From the NCBI GenBank assembly GCA_964440805.1, contig CAYTTR010000013.1:1-62131 (forward strand): 62,131 nucleotides of DNA, given 5' to 3'. The notes below the pieces were generated by a model. That model did no database searches and was not told the origin of the DNA. It saw only the letters and a list, made by a program, of their open reading frames with translations. This DNA is from CAYTTR01 sp964440805. Its GTDB lineage: Bacteria; Acidobacteriota; Aminicenantia; Aminicenantales; Aminicenantaceae. The stretch's first letter is position 1. Each line of letters begins with the position of its first letter. Position numbers and translations under genes: made by a program. Shown here one piece after another: positions 42,891-51,722 of the stretch.

Positions 42891-45101
42891 ATGAGGGAAA
42901 AAAGGTCGGAAAAAAAGTCCTTTTACGTTATCTCAAACAGACTGCCTGTATCCATTTCCAAGAAGAAAAATCAACTGAAAATTCAAGAAAGTCCGGGAGG
43001 GTTGGCCACGGGCTTGCGGGCTTTAGAGAGAACCCAGAAACCGCGTTTTGTCGGCTGGCCTGGTCATCGTCCGGTTAATGATAAAGAAAAAGAATACATT
43101 AAGAGAACTCTGGAAGAAAAGCACCGCAGCCATCCTGTTTTTTTAACCTCTTCAGATATTGATAAGTATTATTACGGTTTTTCCAATAAAACTTTGTGGC
43201 CTCTTTTTCATTATTTTCCTACCTACTGCACTTTCGAGGAATCGGAGTGGCGAGCTTACAGGCGTGTCAACAGTAAATTTTTTGAAAAAGTGGCTGAATT
43301 GTCTAAACCCCGTGATTCCTTCTGGATCCATGATTATCATCTGATGCTTCTTCCTGCCATGATCCGGGAAGTTTTTCCTCAAAGTACCATAGGTTTTTTC
43401 TTGCATATTCCCTTTCCATCTTCGGAAGTCTTTCGGGTTTTTCCCTGGAGAAGGGAGATTCTGAAAGGACTGCTGGGAGCAGATCTCATTGGTTTTCATA
43501 CTTTCGAATATGCCCGCCATTTTTTAAGCAGTGTGCTCAGATTGTTAGGATATGAACATGAATTTGGTACTATCCAGATTGAAGACAGAATTATCCGGGT
43601 AGAAAATTTTCCTATGGGAATTGACTTTAAAAACCAGGAAGCACTTTTAGAAAATTCTTCTGTCCAGGAAGAAATAAAGTCATTGAGCAGAAAAACAGAA
43701 TCGGGGAAGAAAAAAATTATCCTTTCTGTTGACCGGATGGACTATTCCAAAGGAATTCCTCAACGTCTGGAAGGATTGGAATATTTTCTGGTTCATAATC
43801 CTCAATGGCATGAACGATTTGTATATATGATGCTTTGTGTTCCTTCCCGCACAAAAGTTGTGCAGTATTCTTTACTCAAGGAAGAAGTGGACAGCCTTAT
43901 TGGTAGAATCAATGGCAGGTTTGGTAAGCCAGGCTGGATACCTATTCATTACATGTATCGATCTTTACCGTTTCATAAACTTATACCGCTTTATGCCATT
44001 GCTGATGTAGCTCTGGTTACTCCTTTGCGGGATGGGATGAATCTTGTGGCCAAGGAGTATGTGGCCACCAGGAAAGATGAAAAAGGGGTCCTAATTTTGA
44101 GTGAAACAGCAGGTGCAAGCGCAGAATTGGGAGAGGCCCTCCATGTCAATGTAAACGACAAGAAGGATATATCAGAGGCAATCAAAATAGCCCTGGAAAT
44201 GTCTCTGAATGAACAAAAAGAAAGAATGCAACTGATGAGGAAAAGGCTCTCGGACTATGATATTGTTTCCTGGACCCGGAGTTTTGTCGATGACATGAGA
44301 GAAGTTAAAAAGATTCAGTCACAGCGCATTCAGAGAAAACTCAATGAGAATTGGCAGAAAAGGATGATTTCAGATTACCAGAAAAGCCAGAACCGGCTGT
44401 TGCTTCTTGATTATGATGGTACCCTTATTGCTTTTACAACCAAACCGGAACAGGCAAAGCCAGACACGGAACTGATCCGTATTCTGTTAGCTCTGGCAAA
44501 AAATCCTAAGAATACTTTGGTTATTATCAGTGGTAGAGACAGGAATACTCTTGATAGATGGTTAAGCCGGATACCTTGTGCTTTGGTTGCCGAACACGGA
44601 GCCTGGCTAAAAAAAAGTCCCAGCCAAGGCTGGGAGAAACAAAGCGAATCATCTCTTCAGTGGAAAGAAGAAGTGAGGCCTCTGCTCAAAGCCTATGAAA
44701 TAAGGGTGCCCGGTTCTTTTGTGGAGGAAAAGGAGTACGGTCTTGCCTGGCACTATCGCAAGGCTAATCCTGAGTTGGGGGCAATAAGGTCAAGCGAATT
44801 GTTCGAGTCTCTCAATGATTTTTTAGCTAATACAGACCTGCAGGTTATTCATGGAAACAAAGTGGTTGAGATCAGGATTGGGGGTATCAACAAGGGTGAA
44901 GCCTCTAAGGAATTCCTGGCCCAGAAAGACTGGGATTTTATTCTTGCCCTGGGTGATGACTGGACGGACGAAGATATTTTTAAAATCCTTTCTCCCACAG
45001 CTTATTCGGTCAAAGTTGGTTACAGGCCAACCCAGGCAAGGTTCTATCTTGAATCACCCCGGACCTGCCGTAATCTTCTGCGGGAAATATCAAAGTATTA
45101 A
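42891..45101 (+). CDS. Trehalose-6-phosphate synthase / phosphatase fusion (OtsA-OtsB)
   Basis: 736 residues. The GT20 synthase half (about 1-480) has VISNRLPVSI, SPGGLATGL, WIHDYHLMLLPAMI, GFFLHIPFPSSEVFR, SVDRMDYSKGIPQRLEG and TPLRDGMNLVAKEY. The HAD phosphatase half (about 500-730) has LLLDYDGTLIAF with the nucleophile aspartate, VIISGRDRNTLD and ALGDDWTDEDIF. Together they would convert UDP-glucose (or another NDP-glucose) and glucose-6-phosphate to trehalose. Fused enzymes are common in eukaryotes and in some bacteria. No strong ribosome site precedes ATG 42891. Osmoprotection fits the adjacent mscS. Confidence 0.93.
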   Translation: MREKRSEKKSFYVISNRLPVSISKKKNQLKIQESPGGLATGLRALERTQKPRFVGWPGHRPVNDKEKEYIKRTLEEKHRSHPVFLTSSDIDKYYYGFSNKTLWPLFHYFPTYCTFEESEWRAYRRVNSKFFEKVAELSKPRDSFWIHDYHLMLLPAMIREVFPQSTIGFFLHIPFPSSEVFRVFPWRREILKGLLGADLIGFHTFEYARHFLSSVLRLLGYEHEFGTIQIEDRIIRVENFPMGIDFKNQEALLENSSVQEEIKSLSRKTESGKKKIILSVDRMDYSKGIPQRLEGLEYFLVHNPQWHERFVYMMLCVPSRTKVVQYSLLKEEVDSLIGRINGRFGKPGWIPIHYMYRSLPFHKLIPLYAIADVALVTPLRDGMNLVAKEYVATRKDEKGVLILSETAGASAELGEALHVNVNDKKDISEAIKIALEMSLNEQKERMQLMRKRLSDYDIVSWTRSFVDDMREVKKIQSQRIQRKLNENWQKRMISDYQKSQNRLLLLDYDGTLIAFTTKPEQAKPDTELIRILLALAKNPKNTLVIISGRDRNTLDRWLSRIPCALVAEHGAWLKKSPSQGWEKQSESSLQWKEEVRPLLKAYEIRVPGSFVEEKEYGLAWHYRKANPELGAIRSSELFESLNDFLANTDLQVIHGNKVVEIRIGGINKGEASKEFLAQKDWDFILALGDDWTDEDIFKILSPTAYSVKVGYRPTQARFYLESPRTCRNLLREISKY

Positions 45102-45114
45102 AAAAAGTCAATTT

Positions 45115-45175
45115 TGTCTATTCCGTCATTTTGTCTATTCCGTCATTTTGTCTATTCAGTTAATTCAGTCTGTTC
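45115..45175 (+). repeat. Single-armed array of 9-bp (and 8-bp) units
   Basis: Begins 13 nt after the trehalose gene stop. TGTCTATTC occurs three times, alternating with the 8-mer CGTCATTT, then AGTTAATTC and AGTCTGTTC. It is the same unit family as at 24.1, 29.5 and 54.1 kb, but I see no facing inverted arm before 45365. Confidence 0.7.
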
Positions 45176-45365
45176 AATCTAAACAATATCTTTTCCTTTT
45201 ATTTACATTGAATATAGGAGGCAAATTGATTAAAATGCCTTATCGGAGCCAAGGAATGGCCGGGAAAAAAGAGCGGGCTTTATTTTTATTGGTAATAATT
45301 TAAACTTAAATCTAAAAAGGAAAAAAAGTATATTGGCTGAAAATTTCCAGAGCTAAGGAGGAGTC

Positions 45366-45578
45366 ATGAAAAAGTTTTTTCAGATTCAGTCTTTGAGCGA
45401 GGAAGAGCAGGAAAATATCATCGGAGAAATTGAAGCCAGAATCCAGAAGAAAAGAGAATTCGGAGTGTATTCGGAAAAGGAAATTAAAGAAATAGAACAT
45501 ATGAGATTGAGGCCACTTCCCGACATCCAGGATGTTCAGAGTGTTTATGAGAATTTTTTGTTTCAAAAAAACAGGTGA
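45366..45578 (+). CDS. Small charged protein at head of glycan cluster
   Basis: A 70-residue soluble protein with a clear ribosome site (AAGGAGGAG) before ATG 45366. It is predicted helical and acidic (SLSEEEQENIIGEIEARIQ) with a YSEKEIKEIEHMRLRPLPD segment. I do not recognise a family. The first gene of the glycosyltransferase run, 45 nt before the next. Confidence 0.55.
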   Translation: MKKFFQIQSLSEEEQENIIGEIEARIQKKREFGVYSEKEIKEIEHMRLRPLPDIQDVQSVYENFLFQKNR

Positions 45579-45623
45579 TTCCTCTATTTATCTGATCCAT
45601 GAATCCAGAAAGAGGAGCAGGTT

Positions 45624-46253
45624 ATGATCAACAATAAAGAAAAAGAAAAATCAGATCAGCCTGAAGAAAATACCTTTCATATTGATTATGACAATATCGA
45701 TGTGGCTGATATCATGTCCCAGATAAAGAAAAGAATAGCCTCTCAACCTCAAGAGGAGAAAGAATATCTCTTGGAGGGAGAAAGTCTGATTAGAGGAGCA
45801 GGTGATTTTTTTCCTCCCGAGCCTCCAGTCAGAACAAGATCTAAACTAAGGGGATTGTTGCTCAAGATGATGAATCCCTTTGCTCCCCTAATCAAGCTGC
45901 TGATTCTTCCTGTTCATGAAGAAGTCCGAGAGACTATTGAGAACCTGGATTATACAAACAAGAGGTTGGATTATTTTAACCAGTATTTTAGTTCTGAACT
46001 ACAGAAGCTTGGCGAAACACTGGGAAGGTTAGAAAAAAAGCAGGGAGAGTTTGAGAAAAAGATTGAGAAAAAAGCAAATGATATTGGTGAGTATACCAAA
46101 CTCTTGCACCAACTGGTTCACAACTTAGTAGTTGAGCTTACCAAGCTTAAAATCGAAGAAGAAAATTTAAAAATTCAAACCAGAATTCTGGAAAAAGATT
46201 TTTCTTTTCTGAGTAAAAAGGAAAAAGAACTGGAAAAGACGGTCTTAAAATGA
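45624..46253 (+). CDS. Coiled-coil protein with polysaccharide-cluster N-terminal motif
   Basis: A 209-residue protein. The N-terminal NIDVADIMSQIKKRIAS block resembles the leader found on methyltransferases and glycosyltransferases in many surface-polysaccharide clusters. A short basic hydrophobic stretch (about 72-95: KLRGLLLKMMNPFAPLIKLL) might contact membrane, and a long coiled coil follows (about 125-208). No catalytic domain is present, so it looks like a detached scaffold or chain-length regulator. It overlaps the next glycosyltransferase by 4 nt. Confidence 0.6.
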   Translation: MINNKEKEKSDQPEENTFHIDYDNIDVADIMSQIKKRIASQPQEEKEYLLEGESLIRGAGDFFPPEPPVRTRSKLRGLLLKMMNPFAPLIKLLILPVHEEVRETIENLDYTNKRLDYFNQYFSSELQKLGETLGRLEKKQGEFEKKIEKKANDIGEYTKLLHQLVHNLVVELTKLKIEEENLKIQTRILEKDFSFLSKKEKELEKTVLK

Positions 46254-47428
46254 AAATTGCTTTTGTCGTCCAGAGATACGGCTTAGAGATAAGCGGCGGA
46301 GCGGAACTTCACTGCCGCTGGATTGCAGAACACATGAAGAAATATTTCCAGGTAGAAGTTTTAACCACCAAGGCTTTTGATTACATTACTTGGAAAGATC
46401 ATTACCGACAAGATCAGGAAGAAATAAATGGTCTCCAAGTAAAACGGTTTCCTGTGGCTAGGCCCCGGAACCCGGAAAGATTTGGCCGTATTCAGGATTT
46501 CGTCTTTCATAATGAGCACCGTCTTGAGGATGAGCTGAAATGGCTGGAAGAGGAAGGCCCTCTTTCACCAGCTTTAATTCAGTATATAAACCAACATCAG
46601 AATGATTACGACTATTTCATTTTCTTTAGTTACCGTTATTATCATTCCTATTGGGGAATCCGCACAGTGCCCGGAAAAAGCATTCTTGTGCCCACAGCCG
46701 AACATGATCCGGTCGTTCACTTGAGGATATTTAAAGAATTGTTCTGCCTCCCCCGGGCTTTTATCTATAATTCTTTAGAAGAACGCCAAATGATCCAATC
46801 AGTTTCCCAAAATCAGAATATTCCCGGTGATGTAGTGGGAGTTGGGATTGAAATTCCAGAGTCCGTTTACAAGGAAGAATTTTTTCGTAAATACCCGATC
46901 AATGGAGACTATATAGTTTACATCGGCCGTATTGATGACAATAAAGGCTGTCATCGGCTTTTTGAATATTTTCTACGTTTTAAAAAAGAAACCGGCTCTT
47001 TAGTCAAGCTTGTTTTACTGGGAAGTAATAAACTGGTTATTCCCTCCCATCCGGATATTATTTATCTGGGCTTTGCCCGGGAAGAGGAGAAGTTTGCTGC
47101 CCTTGAATCCGCAGTTCTTATGGTTATGCCCTCATATTATGAGAGCCTTTCCATGGTTACTCTTGAAGCCTGGGCTTTTCGAAAACCTGTTCTGGCCAAT
47201 GCCCGTTGTGATGTTCTTAAAGGGCAATGCCTTAGAAGTCAGGCCGGTCTTTTTTATGAAGATTATCCAGAATTCAAGGAAGCATTAAAGCTTATGCTGA
47301 ACACTCCCAGGCTGAGAGAAGCCCTGGGGCAAAACGGAAGAAAATATTATGAGCAAAACTATACTTGGGATATTATCGAGAAGAAATATTTGAATATCAT
47401 TGACCTTTTAGAAAAGGAGAAAGCGTGA
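46250..47428 (+). CDS. GT4-type glycosyltransferase (type A)
   Basis: A 392-residue GT-B glycosyltransferase. The N-terminal acceptor domain starts MKIAFVVQRYGLEISGGAELH. The donor domain contains IVYIGRIDDNKGCHRLFEYF and the catalytic-type PSYYESLSMVTLEAWAF glutamate motif. It is clearly paralogous to the gene at 49556-50731. Probably a cytoplasmic enzyme adding a sugar to a lipid-linked glycan; donor and acceptor are unknown. It overlaps its neighbours on both sides by 4 nt. Confidence 0.85.
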   Translation: MKIAFVVQRYGLEISGGAELHCRWIAEHMKKYFQVEVLTTKAFDYITWKDHYRQDQEEINGLQVKRFPVARPRNPERFGRIQDFVFHNEHRLEDELKWLEEEGPLSPALIQYINQHQNDYDYFIFFSYRYYHSYWGIRTVPGKSILVPTAEHDPVVHLRIFKELFCLPRAFIYNSLEERQMIQSVSQNQNIPGDVVGVGIEIPESVYKEEFFRKYPINGDYIVYIGRIDDNKGCHRLFEYFLRFKKETGSLVKLVLLGSNKLVIPSHPDIIYLGFAREEEKFAALESAVLMVMPSYYESLSMVTLEAWAFRKPVLANARCDVLKGQCLRSQAGLFYEDYPEFKEALKLMLNTPRLREALGQNGRKYYEQNYTWDIIEKKYLNIIDLLEKEKA

Positions 47429-48492
47429 ACGTCCATCAGTTCGCCACTTCTCTTACCTACGGGGATGCCATCTCGGATGAAATGCTGGAGATCAGAAAGG
47501 TATTAAGAGAAAAAGGATTCCAATCGGAGATTTTCGTCCGCTATTATCATCCCCGGTTAGCGAAAGATGTCCGGGATTTCCGGGAGTATAAAAGTTACAG
47601 TTCTCCCAGGAATGTAGTCATATTTCATTTCTCTATCGGTTCGCCTGTTTCCAAGATGTTTTTCCGTATTCCTGACAAAAAAATCATGATCTACCACAAT
47701 ATCACTCCTTACCGGTACTTTCTTGATTTTCACCGGATTCTCACTCGTGAATGTTATAAAGGCCGGTTGGAGATAAAACTTTTTACTGACAAGGTAGATC
47801 TGGCCCTTGGTGATTCTGAATATAACCGTAAAGAACTAAATGAAGTGGGTTACTCCCGGACTGGTGTTCTGCCAGTTTTAATTGATTTTTCCAGATTCAA
47901 GCAAAAGGAAGATCCTTCTATTTTAAGCTTATTCGGTGAGTCAAAAACTTCTCTCCTTTTTGTAGGCAGGGTAATTCCCAACAAAAAATTCGAGGATGTA
48001 ATCAAGGTTTTCTTTTTTTATAAAAAGTACTTTAATCCCGCTTCACGTCTTTTCCTGGTTGGAGATTACAGGGGCATGGAACGTTATTTAGACGCTCTCT
48101 TTAAACTGGTGGACAAACTGGAGCTAAAGGATGTTCATTTCACAGGGCACGTTGATTTCTCTGAGCTCCTGTCTTATTTTAATCTAAGCGATTATTATAT
48201 TTCAATGAGTGAGCATGAGGGATTTGGCGTCCCTCTTCTGGAAGCATTTTATCTTGATTTGCCGGTTGTGGCTTTTGCTGCTGGCTCGGTGGAGGAGACC
48301 CTGAATGGAGGAGGGATTCTGGTGCGGGAAAAAGATTTTTTCCGGACGGCTGCTCTTATTGATTGTCTGGAAAGAAATCGCTCGCTTAGAGAAAAGATCA
48401 TTTTATCGCAGAGAAAAGCTCTCAAGAAATATGAAAGAGAAAACATCAGCCGGATCCTTCTAAAACATATTCATGAGGTGGCCGGAAAATGA
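47425..48492 (+). CDS. GT4-type glycosyltransferase (type B)
   Basis: A 355-residue GT-B glycosyltransferase starting at GTG 47425 with MNVHQFATSLTYGDAISDE. Middle segment IMIYHNITPYRYF, donor-domain SLLFVGRVIPNKKFEDVI and MSEHEGFGVPLLEAFYLDLPV (conserved Glu pair). It shares order and motifs with the following gene (48489-49559), so the two are recent paralogues. Overlaps of 4 nt on both sides show one translationally coupled unit. Confidence 0.85.
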   Translation: MNVHQFATSLTYGDAISDEMLEIRKVLREKGFQSEIFVRYYHPRLAKDVRDFREYKSYSSPRNVVIFHFSIGSPVSKMFFRIPDKKIMIYHNITPYRYFLDFHRILTRECYKGRLEIKLFTDKVDLALGDSEYNRKELNEVGYSRTGVLPVLIDFSRFKQKEDPSILSLFGESKTSLLFVGRVIPNKKFEDVIKVFFFYKKYFNPASRLFLVGDYRGMERYLDALFKLVDKLELKDVHFTGHVDFSELLSYFNLSDYYISMSEHEGFGVPLLEAFYLDLPVVAFAAGSVEETLNGGGILVREKDFFRTAALIDCLERNRSLREKIILSQRKALKKYERENISRILLKHIHEVAGK

Positions 48493-49559
48493 GAGTTGAC
48501 CAACTCATTCCAGCCTTCCACAGGGGAGATGCTATCGGAGATACAGCTTTTCATATAAAATGTTTCCTCATCCAACAGGGGCTTCAGTCGGAAATTTACT
48601 GCCTTTCAAGAGATGAAGGACTGGAGCAAGATTCGGTTATTTTCAATGCATTCTCTCCTCCAGCCCCTTCTGATATCACTATACTTCATTATGCCCTTCC
48701 TTCTCCGCTTACGGATGAATTTTTTAATCTTGCTTCCAGAAAAATTCTTCTCTACCATAATATAACTCCCCACCGTTTCTTCGAGGATTACAGTGCCGAG
48801 ATGAGCCGTATTTCCCGGATAGGACGGGAAGAACTGGTCAAACTAATTCCTGCTGTTGATCTGGGGCTGGCTGATTCTGAGTATAACAGGCAGGAGCTTG
48901 TTTCTTTGGGATATAAAAAAACTGCTGTTTTTCCGCTGTTCATAGATTTTAAAAAATATGAGCGGCCGGCTAACCCGTTTGTAGAAAAGCTATTTAATGA
49001 TGGAAGGAAAAATATTCTTTTTGTTGGAAGAATTGTTCCCAATAAAAGAATAGATGAGCTTATCAAGGTTGTCTTTTATTTTAAAAAGTACATTTCTCCT
49101 TTGGTGAGATTGATTGTGGTGGGCAAGACTTCATCCCTTCCGTCTTATTACCGTAGCCTGGTTCGGCTTGCTGATGAATTTTACTTACAACCCGAGGAAA
49201 TATGCTTCACCGGACACATCCCTGATGAAGACATGTATGCCATTTACCGTTCTTCCCATGTATTTCTCTCCATGAGTGAACACGAAGGATTCGGACTCCC
49301 TTTTATTGAGAGTATGGTTTTTGACCTGCCTGTTATCGCTTATGACTCTACGGCTGTTCCTTACACTCTTGATGGAGCGGGTGTCATCCTTTCCGAAAAA
49401 AAGGTCGATCAAGTGGCTGAGCTGGTGGATATTATTGCCTGTGGCCAGAAAATTAAGGGAAAAATAATTCAGGGCCAGAAAGAAAGACTGAAAAGATTTA
49501 AAAATACAGACCAAAAGGGACTCGTGATGAAATTTATCCAGGAGCTATCCTTAAAATGA
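48489..49559 (+). CDS. GT4-type glycosyltransferase (type B')
   Basis: A 356-residue paralogue of the preceding gene: MRVDQLIPAFHRGDAIGD, ILLYHNITPHRFFEDY, ILFVGRIVPNKRIDELIKV and MSEHEGFGLPFIESMVFDLPV. The matching motif in the first part (YHNITPxRxF) suggests the same kind of sugar donor site. Divergence is substantial outside the motifs, so specificity may have changed. Overlaps by 4 nt at both ends. Confidence 0.85.
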   Translation: MRVDQLIPAFHRGDAIGDTAFHIKCFLIQQGLQSEIYCLSRDEGLEQDSVIFNAFSPPAPSDITILHYALPSPLTDEFFNLASRKILLYHNITPHRFFEDYSAEMSRISRIGREELVKLIPAVDLGLADSEYNRQELVSLGYKKTAVFPLFIDFKKYERPANPFVEKLFNDGRKNILFVGRIVPNKRIDELIKVVFYFKKYISPLVRLIVVGKTSSLPSYYRSLVRLADEFYLQPEEICFTGHIPDEDMYAIYRSSHVFLSMSEHEGFGLPFIESMVFDLPVIAYDSTAVPYTLDGAGVILSEKKVDQVAELVDIIACGQKIKGKIIQGQKERLKRFKNTDQKGLVMKFIQELSLK

Positions 49560-50731
49560 AGGTTGCTTTTGTTGTTCAGCGTTATGGAAAGGAAGTAATG
49601 GGAGGCTCAGAGCTTCATTGCCGTCTGATGGCGGAGCGTCTGGCTCGACAGGGCCTGGATTGTACTGTTTATACCACCACGGCCCAGGATTATATCACCT
49701 GGAAAAATGAATACTCTCCTGGAGAGAGCATTCTGAATGGAGTAGTCATTAAACGTTATCCGGTGGGAAAGGAAAGAGACATTGAATCATTCAACCGGTA
49801 TTCAGATTGGATTTTTCACAATCCACATACCATTGAAGACGAACTCAGTTGGATGGAGCAACAGGGCCCTTGTTCGCCCTCTCTTGTCGAAGCCCTAAAA
49901 GAAGAGCAAGGCATTCATGATTTCTTAGTTTTTTTTACTTATCTTTATTACAATACTTACTGGGGTTTGAAGGTTGTCAAGGGAAGAACTGCTTTGGTTC
50001 CCACTGCTCATGATGAACCTGCTTTACATCTGGAGATAATGAAGGAAGTCTTTACCATTCCTCAGGCTTTTATCTTCAATACAGTTTCTGAGCGTAGGTT
50101 CCTCACAAAGTTGTTTGCCCTGGAAAAAAAGTATGGAGAGATAGTCGGAGTTGGAGTAGAAATCCCGGAAAAGACAGTTTCCGCCTATCCGATCCTTACT
50201 AAATACGGTGTGGAGAGGCCGTTTATTCTTTATGCCGGCCGCATCGAGCCGGGTAAGGGCTGCCGTGAGCTCCTAAATTATTTTCTCAGGTTTATAGAAA
50301 AGAATAACGAAGTAAATCTTGTTATTATGGGCAAACTTCTCATGGACCTGCCTTTTCATCCAAGGATTAAATGCCTGGGTTTTATCCCCCGGGAAGACAA
50401 GGATGCTTTGATGTCTTTGGCAACATTGACTGTTCATCCTTCTCCTTACGAAAGCCTGTGCATGGCTGCCCTGGAATCCATGGCCCTTGAGACTCCTATT
50501 CTGGTTCTGGAGAAGACTGCTCCTCTCAGAGACCACTGTTTGAATGGAAACAGTGGTCTTTATTATGCTAACTATGAAGAATTTTCTGCCTGCCTTGAAC
50601 TTTTACTCGCCGATGAAAAATTAAGAAACTTGCTTGGCAAAAACGGCCGTTTATATGTGGAGAATAATTACTCATGGAATAAAATTTTGGCTAAATACAG
50701 CAAAATTTTTAACTATCTTCTTTCCCTCTGA
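49556..50731 (+). CDS. GT4-type glycosyltransferase (type A')
   Basis: A 391-residue paralogue of the gene at 46250: MKVAFVVQRYGKEVMGGSELH, FILYAGRIEPGKGCRELLNYF and HPSPYESLCMAALESMAL. It closes the four-enzyme run. Near its 3' end, codons for RDHCLNGNSGLY contain an 11-bp perfect hairpin (50531-50558) that its paralogue lacks. No terminator is evident in the 106 nt before the MglA-like gene. Confidence 0.85.
   Translation: MKVAFVVQRYGKEVMGGSELHCRLMAERLARQGLDCTVYTTTAQDYITWKNEYSPGESILNGVVIKRYPVGKERDIESFNRYSDWIFHNPHTIEDELSWMEQQGPCSPSLVEALKEEQGIHDFLVFFTYLYYNTYWGLKVVKGRTALVPTAHDEPALHLEIMKEVFTIPQAFIFNTVSERRFLTKLFALEKKYGEIVGVGVEIPEKTVSAYPILTKYGVERPFILYAGRIEPGKGCRELLNYFLRFIEKNNEVNLVIMGKLLMDLPFHPRIKCLGFIPREDKDALMSLATLTVHPSPYESLCMAALESMALETPILVLEKTAPLRDHCLNGNSGLYYANYEEFSACLELLLADEKLRNLLGKNGRLYVENNYSWNKILAKYSKIFNYLLSL
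50531..50558 (+). other. Perfect 11-bp intragenic hairpin
   Basis: GACCACTGTTT (50531-50541), loop GAATGG, AAACAGTGGTC (50548-50558), lying within codons of the last glycosyltransferase. The hairpin is followed by only two T, so it is a weak terminator at best. It might pause polymerase or affect mRNA decay. Confidence 0.5.
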
Positions 50732-50837
50732 CAAATCTAACCCGGTTTGAAAATTCAGGGAACTCATGGAAAAAGCTGGTTTGACTCTATTCTGACTTTA
50801 TGTTATGAAGTAATTTAAAATAGGCAGCAATAAGAAG

Positions 50838-51647
50838 ATGGCCTTTGTTAATCATACTACCAAAAATATTGCCATTAAGATTGTCTATTATGGACCGGGA
50901 TTGAGTGGGAAAACCACCAATCTCCGTTATATTTACAGTAAACTTGATTTTGATTCAAGAGGAAGTCTTGTTTGCTTAGAAACTGAACGGGAAAGAACTC
51001 TTTTTTTTGACCTCCTTCCCATAAAAGCGGGTTTGATCAAGGATTTTACAGTTCATTTTCATCTGCTAACCGTCCCTGGTCAGGTTTTTTATGAGGCCTC
51101 CAGGAAAAGTGTTTTAAAAGGAGCGGACGGTATTATATTTGTTGCAGACTCCCAGGTGCCTCTCCTTGATGCCAACCTGGAAAGTTTCGACGGATTGCGA
51201 AAGAACCTTGAGACTTACGGGGTTGACATGAAAGATGTTCCCATGGTGTTCCAGTACAACAAAAGAGATCTTGGGAATCTTATCCCTGTTGATACATTCA
51301 ATAATTTAATCAATCCCACCAGATTTCCCAATTTAGAGGCCGTGGCTATTAACGGAACCGGGGTCTTGGAGAGCTTGAAATACATGGCTAAAATGGTGGT
51401 TCCGGTGGTCCGGGAAAAACTATTCGGTGAAAAGAGAAAAGAGGAAAGACCACCTTTTGTCATGGATGAGGAAAAGAAAAAAGAGGAAGCGGCTGCGATG
51501 AATGCTGAAAAAAAAGAGGATATACAGTTTGTGACCAGTGAAAAAGTGTCCCCTATGCGGGTAACCAAAATCAAACTAAAATCTCCCCAGGATGTAGAAG
51601 AAGAGCTAGAAAAGCTTGCCCGGGAATACAGTTCCACTAAAAAATGA
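50838..51647 (+). CDS. mglA: MglA-like small GTPase with C-terminal extension
   Basis: A 269-residue GTPase of the bacterial MglA/Ras-like family, which sets polarity of type IV pili or gliding machinery. It starts with MAFVNHTTKNIAIKIVYYGP; G1 is GPGLSGKTTNLRYI (about 19-32), switch regions include TVPGQVFYEASRKSVLKGAD, and G4 is NKRD (about 141). About 70 extra residues follow the roughly 195-residue core, charged and Glu/Lys-rich (about 200-269), a length unusual for MglA. No MglB gap protein is adjacent. The pil operon in this window makes a pilus role plausible. Confidence 0.85.
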   Translation: MAFVNHTTKNIAIKIVYYGPGLSGKTTNLRYIYSKLDFDSRGSLVCLETERERTLFFDLLPIKAGLIKDFTVHFHLLTVPGQVFYEASRKSVLKGADGIIFVADSQVPLLDANLESFDGLRKNLETYGVDMKDVPMVFQYNKRDLGNLIPVDTFNNLINPTRFPNLEAVAINGTGVLESLKYMAKMVVPVVREKLFGEKRKEERPPFVMDEEKKKEEAAAMNAEKKEDIQFVTSEKVSPMRVTKIKLKSPQDVEEELEKLAREYSSTKK

Positions 51648-51722
51648 TTTCTTTTTATCATTAATCCTAATTATTCATGATAAATATTTACACCACCATT
51701 CGTCTATTTAAAGTAAAGGACA

